In this document: in pieces, positions 21,104 through 25,953 of the stretch
Numbering within the stretch: position 1 is the stretch's first letter
How the letters are laid out: each line of letters starts with the position of its first letter
NCBI GenBank assembly: GCA_003601725.1
Contig: PIYJ01000020.1
Location: 1 to 25,953 of the forward strand
Source: Candidatus Bathyarchaeota archaeon
GTDB lineage: Archaea; Thermoproteota; Bathyarchaeia; Bathyarchaeales; DTEX01
Reading direction: 5' to 3'
DNA length: 25,953 nt
Program-made: the position numbers and the translations under genes
Notes under the pieces: model-generated
Database searches by the model: none
Told to the model about the DNA's origin: nothing
The model's input: only the letters and a program-made list of their open reading frames with translations

Positions 21104-23992
21104 TCATTCGATGTATATGGCGGGGCGATAGGGCTTAGCCAGGCTTGCCCTCTTCTTCGGGTCATAGCGTTGAGGATCGTCCTCGCTGTATATCAGAATC
21201 TCCGCTTTGAATTCTCTTTCAAGAAATCTCTTCGCTTCATTAAGGAGAGCCTTCTCATTTAGCTCTCCAGCTTCAAGTCTCCTCTTTTTCTGATCCACCG
21301 ACATCGTATTTATCTCTTGCAATGTTTTCCCAACGTACGCCGAGACCCTTTTAGCTTCCTTCCTCAAATCGGGGGCCTTCATAAGCTCCCTCATTATTGC
21401 CCCCATCTCGACTTTAGCCGATAAAGACTTTCTCATCATCTCCAAATAGGCCTTCCATTTCCAACCGGAAGCCACATAATAACAAATCTTCTTCGGCGTC
21501 ATCTTCGTCACTTCAATTATGCTTCCAGTGTCAGCCATGAGGTCTCTAATCATATTCTCAGATTCCTCTGCTTTCACATCGATCTTCGACTCGTCATAAG
21601 AGGGCCACTCAGCTGTCGATACGAACTCCCCCTTCTTCAGGAGATGCCAAAGCTCCTCGCAGAGATAAGGTGTGAAGGGAGCTAAAAGCCGAATCCAGAT
21701 CTCAACGGCTTCTTTTAGCGTCTTGGGGTTGGGGCTTTCTGCGCGTCTGAGATACCATCGGATATCATTCCAAACTTCGAATAAGGCGACCTCAGCAGCA
21801 GTCCTAGTCTTCAAATTCTCTATGGCCTCGGTGACAACTCTGATTCTCCCTTGAATAGCGGACATCAACCAACGATCTATGCTCTTCTCTTCGGAATCTC
21901 CTCGTAAACCGATTATTTCGTTAATAAACCTATAGAGACCTCTTAGCTTCGAGTCTATGCTTCTCGCGTTCTCCACTCGCCAGTCAGGATCATCCATATC
22001 CTCGGCGCCCAGCATCAATGTTAATCGGGTGACGTCAGCTCCAAATTTATCGATTGCATTGCTCAGCGTCAAGAAGTTACCTTTAGACTTCGACATCTTC
22101 TTTCCTTCTATCGCTAACATGCCGTTCACGCCGATAGCCCTAGGCCAAAGCTCACGTGGAAACAACGCGGTATGCTGAAAGATGAAGAATGACAGGTGAT
22201 TGGGAACGAGCTCCTTCGCCGAGACCCTTAAGTCAACGGGATACCAATAAGTGAACTCCCTTCTCATCTCTTCAAGAACCTCTGCATCTATACCAGAGGC
22301 CTCCGCCAGCTTCTCCGGATCTCCCTCGCCGAAGAAGATGTAATCAAAAACCTCGTTTGTGAGCTGTTCAGCCCGTATGTCGTGCTTTCGGATATGCTTA
22401 ACTATCGTGTAAAAGGCCATGTAAATTGTTGAATCGCTTAACGTTTCAACTATCCATCCTGGACTCCAAGGCAAAGGTGTCCCCAAGCCTGTTCGGCGGG
22501 CACACGCCCAGTCGTGAAGCCAATCTATCTTATCATGGAAGTATGCGCGGGCGGCTTCTGGATATATTTTCGCTCTGTCTATGGCTTCGTGAGCCAGCTG
22601 TTTCCAGTCTGGATCGGAGTATCTTAGGAACCATTGATCTGAGAGAACTTTGACGATGCATCTCGTCGTGCATCTGCATACAACCTTCTCTGGAAGATCA
22701 TACATCGAGTCTGCGATGCCGGCTTCTTTGAAGTCCTCTATCAGCTCGGACTTCACATCTTGAACTCTTTTACCAGCATACTTACCTGTGATCGGCTTCA
22801 GTATCCCAGTGTGGAACTCCTTTCTGTAGATGATTGAGGTTGCCTCATCTACCCTCGGGTCAAACTGATCCTTGATGCCCATCTTTTCAACTATTTCGAC
22901 CGCTGGGTACTCACCGTATCCGTCAACCTCGATAAGCGAGATCGGTTTTATGCTCTTTACAACTTCAGGGTCGATGCCGAATCTCCTCAGTACATCGGGT
23001 TTATTGACGAGGTCTTTGATGGCTATCCAGTCGGCTGGAGCATGAGCAGGTACGCTGTATACGACTCCTGTTGCTGATTCGGGGTCAACGAACCATCCCG
23101 GCAGTATGGGGAGCTTCCTCTTACTTATCGGGTCGACGAAGTATTTACCTATCAGCTCAGATCCCTTAAACTCGCGGAGAACTTTAACTCTCTTCAGCTG
23201 CTCGGAAAGTTTCAAAGCGGCTTCCTTGCTGATTATCCATTTTTCGCCGTCAACCATGGCTTCAACGTAAGTGGCATCTGGATTCAGGAACATGTTTGTG
23301 ACGCCGTAGATCGTCTCAGGCCGGAACGTGGCAGCTGGCAAATACGCATCGTCAAACTGAAACTTTAAGAGGGTGTACTCCTCAGCTGAGACTCCTTCCC
23401 CTTCGAGGCGGTCGTGGTCTCCAGTTGGGCTTTTACAATGCGGGCACCACACGACGGGGTGGGTTCCCTTCACAACGTAGCCCTTCTTCCTTAAAGTCTC
23501 ATACTGCCACTCGATGAAGCGGCTGTAGGTCGGCTCAAGAGAAGTCGTGTGGAATTCCCTTCTCCAATCAATCGAGAAACCGATCTTCTTTACTGCCTCT
23601 TTACCTTCAGAGGTGTAATAACGAGCCATATAGACTGGATCGACGAATTTCTTCAATTCTTCCTCTGGAACCCCATCGATCTCCTTGAGAGCTCTGATGA
23701 TCTCCTTGTCTCCGCTTTTGACGCGTAGAGCCGCGCCTACGATCGGTTCGCCGGTCCAATGCCAAGCCCAAGGAAAGAGAGTGTTGAATCCTCTCATTCG
23801 TTTGTAACGTGCATAAACGTCAACACGAGTCGCGGTGAATCCATGCCCCAGATGTAGAGGCCCATTCATATAGGGATAGGGAAATGTGACGAAGCATTTC
23901 TCACGTTTCGGATCTGGGTCAGCCTCGAAGATTCGAGCCTTCTCCCATTCTCTCCTCCATTTCTCTTCAATTTCCTTCCATTCAAAAGACAT
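21104..23992 (-). CDS. leuS: Leucyl-tRNA synthetase, archaeal type
   Basis: This 962-residue class Ia synthetase charges tRNA-Leu. The nucleotide-binding HLGH is at 47-50 (YPYMNGPLHLGHGF) and KMSKSKGN is near 632-639. A large CP1 editing domain lies between them. It includes CPHC zinc-type cysteines (WCPHCKSPTGDHD), the YSVPAHAPADW editing stretch and the CRCTTRCIVKV region. The length and the long C-terminal tail match archaeal/eukaryotic LeuRS rather than the bacterial form. I start at ATG 23992, with GGAGTGA overlapping the alaS stop; GTG 24001 would add three residues. It follows alaS directly, so the two are very likely co-transcribed. Confidence 0.95.
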   Translation of the reverse strand: MSFEWKEIEEKWRREWEKARIFEADPDPKREKCFVTFPYPYMNGPLHLGHGFTATRVDVYARYKRMRGFNTLFPWAWHWTGEPIVGAALRVKSGDKEIIRALKEIDGVPEEELKKFVDPVYMARYYTSEGKEAVKKIGFSIDWRREFHTTSLEPTYSRFIEWQYETLRKKGYVVKGTHPVVWCPHCKSPTGDHDRLEGEGVSAEEYTLLKFQFDDAYLPAATFRPETIYGVTNMFLNPDATYVEAMVDGEKWIISKEAALKLSEQLKRVKVLREFKGSELIGKYFVDPISKRKLPILPGWFVDPESATGVVYSVPAHAPADWIAIKDLVNKPDVLRRFGIDPEVVKSIKPISLIEVDGYGEYPAVEIVEKMGIKDQFDPRVDEATSIIYRKEFHTGILKPITGKYAGKRVQDVKSELIEDFKEAGIADSMYDLPEKVVCRCTTRCIVKVLSDQWFLRYSDPDWKQLAHEAIDRAKIYPEAARAYFHDKIDWLHDWACARRTGLGTPLPWSPGWIVETLSDSTIYMAFYTIVKHIRKHDIRAEQLTNEVFDYIFFGEGDPEKLAEASGIDAEVLEEMRREFTYWYPVDLRVSAKELVPNHLSFFIFQHTALFPRELWPRAIGVNGMLAIEGKKMSKSKGNFLTLSNAIDKFGADVTRLTLMLGAEDMDDPDWRVENARSIDSKLRGLYRFINEIIGLRGDSEEKSIDRWLMSAIQGRIRVVTEAIENLKTRTAAEVALFEVWNDIRWYLRRAESPNPKTLKEAVEIWIRLLAPFTPYLCEELWHLLKKGEFVSTAEWPSYDESKIDVKAEESENMIRDLMADTGSIIEVTKMTPKKICYYVASGWKWKAYLEMMRKSLSAKVEMGAIMRELMKAPDLRKEAKRVSAYVGKTLQEINTMSVDQKKRRLEAGELNEKALLNEAKRFLEREFKAEILIYSEDDPQRYDPKKRASLAKPYRPAIYIE

Positions 23993-23997
23993 AACGA

Positions 23998-25953
23998 TCA
24001 CTCCTTAACGCTTCTCAAAATCACATCTTTAGCCTTCTTCAAGGCTTCACCGGCTCCTTCGATCCTTGTTCCACCTCCCTGCGCGAAATTGGGTTTTCCA
24101 CTTCCCCCTCCGCCCAGCTTGGAGCCTGCTTCCCTGGCGATTTCACGTGCGTCAACTCCGAGTTTAAGTGCTTCCTCTCCGACATTGACGACGAGCCGGG
24201 CGTTCTTGTCTATGCATATCAGCACAGAGACTGCTTTCCTTTCTTGTTTTATTATCTCAGCTGACACTTTTATCAGCAAATCTACATCAGCTTCCTCTGC
24301 ATTTACGATTTTCGATATCACCTTAACGCCTGCGACGTCCTCAGCGTCCGATAGATAATTCTCCGCGAGATACACGGCTAGACGATCAGCAAGTCTCTCC
24401 CTTTCTCGTCGAAGCTCCCTCCACTCGGAGACAACGTTATTCACGGTTCTCTCTACCTTCTCCGGCTGCACTTCGAGAATCTCAGCGATTCGAAGGATTC
24501 TCCCTTCAGTTTCCTGTATAGCCTTGACCGCGGATTCGCCGACGCTGAATATCAGTCTCTCCACGCCGTCTTGAATTCTTTCCGTGCGGATTATCTTTAT
24601 CAGCCCGATTTCTCCGGTGAGCCTGCAATGGGTGCCCCCGCATGCTTCTACGTCCCAGTCTTCCACTTTTACGATCCGTATCTCTCTGCCGGGGACTACT
24701 CCGCCTTGATAAATTCTAAACCCATAATTTCTCTCAGCTTCTTCTCTGGGCAGCCAAAAAGTCTCGACGGAACGGTTCTCCATAACTACTCTATTGGCAA
24801 GATTCTCAATCTCTTTTATCTCCTGAAAACTCAATCTCTTTGGATGAGAAATGTCAAGTCTACTTCTATCTATGCCTTTTTGGGCTCCCGCCTGCCAAAC
24901 ATGTTCGCCTAAGATTCGCCTAGCTGCGCCCATAACAATATGCGTGGCAGTGTGATTTCTCATCAGGCTGATTCTCCGTTCCCAGTCGATTCTACCCGTA
25001 ACCTCGTCTCCCTCTTTCGGGACCGAACCTTCGAGAAAATGGATTATAACTCCGCCTACCTTCTGCACATCTGTTACTCTTGACTGTTTCCCATTAAATT
25101 CCAAGTAGCCTTGATCAGCGGGTTGCCCTCCGCCCTCCGGATAGAAGGCAGTTCTGTCCAGCACGACTCGTTTCCCAGAGACCCGGAGGACCTTGGCTTT
25201 AAACTCCTTTATGTACGCATCCTTATAGTATAGTCTCTCCGTCTCGGGTAAATCAGAGAATTCCTCTTTGACGTCTTCGATGCCTTCCGTTAACGGCGTT
25301 CTCTCCCCTTCAGGAGCAGCCATGTGCTTTTCCGCCACGTAACTGTAGAAATTTTCTGGGATATGGATCTCCACTCCTTCGGCCTCAGCCATTTCACTCA
25401 CAACTTCAGGTGTCAAGCCGTGAGAATCGTATAGCTCAACAAGCTCCTCTAATGGGATCTCAGCGGTTCCTCTGCTTCTCCGCTCTTGGATTATTCTTTT
25501 GACTAGGTTATGCCCCCTAGAAAGGGTCTGTTCATATTTTTCTTTCTCTATTGAAAGCAACTCTAAGATTTCATCTTGCAGCTCTTTAAGATGCGGGAAG
25601 TCCCTTGACCATAATGATATCTGCATCTCAACTATGTCGAAGAGTCTGTCTTCGATTGAAAGGTTCCTAAGCAGCCGACATGTTCTCCTTATGAGCAGCC
25701 GGGTTAAGTATCCCTCGCGGACATTCGATGGAACGACCCCTTCAGCTAGGAGAAACGTCAAACACTTAGTATGATCAGCCACCGCGTAAATGTTCACGAT
25801 AGGATCTATCAGCTCGCTGAGTTCCTGAGGATCAGCACCTATTCTACTGGCTACTCTTCTCCAATTCTCCGCTCGGCTTGAAGTCTTAGAGATCGATATT
25901 AATCCGGAGACCCTGGAGACTTCTGCGAGGAGTCTCCCATCGGGAAGTTCGAT
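23998..25953 (-). CDS. alaS: Alanyl-tRNA synthetase, C-terminal two thirds (5' end outside window)
   Basis: The frame is open from the window edge to TGA 23998, giving 651 residues of a protein that is about 900 long in archaea. It covers the end of the catalytic core (YAVADHTKCLTFLLAEGVVP, then SNVREGYLTRLLIRRTCRLL). It continues with the editing domain, with NHTATHIV (around 24930-24957) and the zinc motif ACGGTHC (around 24625-24645). It ends in the C-Ala domain with GGGGSGKPNFAQGGG. The editing domain clears Ser- and Gly-tRNA-Ala. The GTG at 25797 is internal: upstream codons (for example RVSGLISIS) continue in frame without a stop. Confidence 0.95.
   Translation of the reverse strand: MELPDGRLLAEVSRVSGLISISKTSSRAENWRRVASRIGADPQELSELIDPIVNIYAVADHTKCLTFLLAEGVVPSNVREGYLTRLLIRRTCRLLRNLSIEDRLFDIVEMQISLWSRDFPHLKELQDEILELLSIEKEKYEQTLSRGHNLVKRIIQERRSRGTAEIPLEELVELYDSHGLTPEVVSEMAEAEGVEIHIPENFYSYVAEKHMAAPEGERTPLTEGIEDVKEEFSDLPETERLYYKDAYIKEFKAKVLRVSGKRVVLDRTAFYPEGGGQPADQGYLEFNGKQSRVTDVQKVGGVIIHFLEGSVPKEGDEVTGRIDWERRISLMRNHTATHIVMGAARRILGEHVWQAGAQKGIDRSRLDISHPKRLSFQEIKEIENLANRVVMENRSVETFWLPREEAERNYGFRIYQGGVVPGREIRIVKVEDWDVEACGGTHCRLTGEIGLIKIIRTERIQDGVERLIFSVGESAVKAIQETEGRILRIAEILEVQPEKVERTVNNVVSEWRELRRERERLADRLAVYLAENYLSDAEDVAGVKVISKIVNAEEADVDLLIKVSAEIIKQERKAVSVLICIDKNARLVVNVGEEALKLGVDAREIAREAGSKLGGGGSGKPNFAQGGGTRIEGAGEALKKAKDVILRSVKE

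Noticed and set aside
25501..25797. GTG 25797 as the true start of alaS
   Set aside because: The frame is open to the window edge with AlaRS-like residues, and the catalytic N-terminus must lie outside the window.

Overview
The window looks like a chromosomal segment from an uncultured anaerobic archaeon, most like the Bathyarchaeia/Thermoproteota side of the tree. That placement is an inference from gene content; there is no rRNA here to test it. The archaeal markers are a thermosome gene, a four-gene porGDAB operon, archaeal-type uS7, LeuRS and AlaRS, an AbrB-PhoU fusion regulator, A/T-rich TATA boxes (several with BRE-like flanks), and frequent GTG/TTG starts.

Layout. (1) 1-6595, minus strand: a tight operon in canonical complex I order A-B-CD-H-I-J-K-L-(M). 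Its catalytic CD subunit carries all four nickel-binding cysteines of a [NiFe]-hydrogenase, and its B subunit has the hydrogenase-type CxxC. This is therefore an energy-converting (group 4) hydrogenase built on a near-complete complex I membrane arm, not a quinone or F420H2 dehydrogenase. (2) 6748-7758, plus: a divergent AbrB-PhoU regulator sharing a repeat-rich promoter region. (3) 7979-8599: an HPP-family membrane protein, followed by a decayed carB fragment at about 8737-8940. (4) 8981-11915: porG-D-A-B, pyruvate (2-oxoacid):ferredoxin oxidoreductase. (5) 12003-13184: an MFS transporter. (6) 13286-14919: a thermosome subunit whose frame is broken by a 5-bp tandem duplication. (7) 15095-16686, plus: a small conserved-looking protein translationally coupled to a uroporphyrinogen-decarboxylase/MtaA-like methyltransferase homologue. 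(8) 16715-18178: a GH51 alpha-L-arabinofuranosidase, then a 53-residue basic protein (18250-18411). (9) 18866-19438: uS7. (10) 19448-19928: a non-coding region with one CRISPR-repeat-like 30-mer and an 80-bp array phased at exactly 10 bp. (11) 19929-20861: ornithine carbamoyltransferase with an inverted repeat beside its TATA box. (12) 21104-25953: leuS and the 3' part of alaS, co-oriented.

How the genes may work together (inference). Intracellular arabinofuranosidase and a transporter would feed sugar breakdown. PorGDAB would oxidise pyruvate to acetyl-CoA and reduced ferredoxin. The Nuo-like hydrogenase would reoxidise ferredoxin, evolve H2 and pump ions. No NADH- or F420-input module (NuoEFG, FpoF) is visible, which fits ferredoxin as donor. 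Hydrogenase maturation genes are not in the window.
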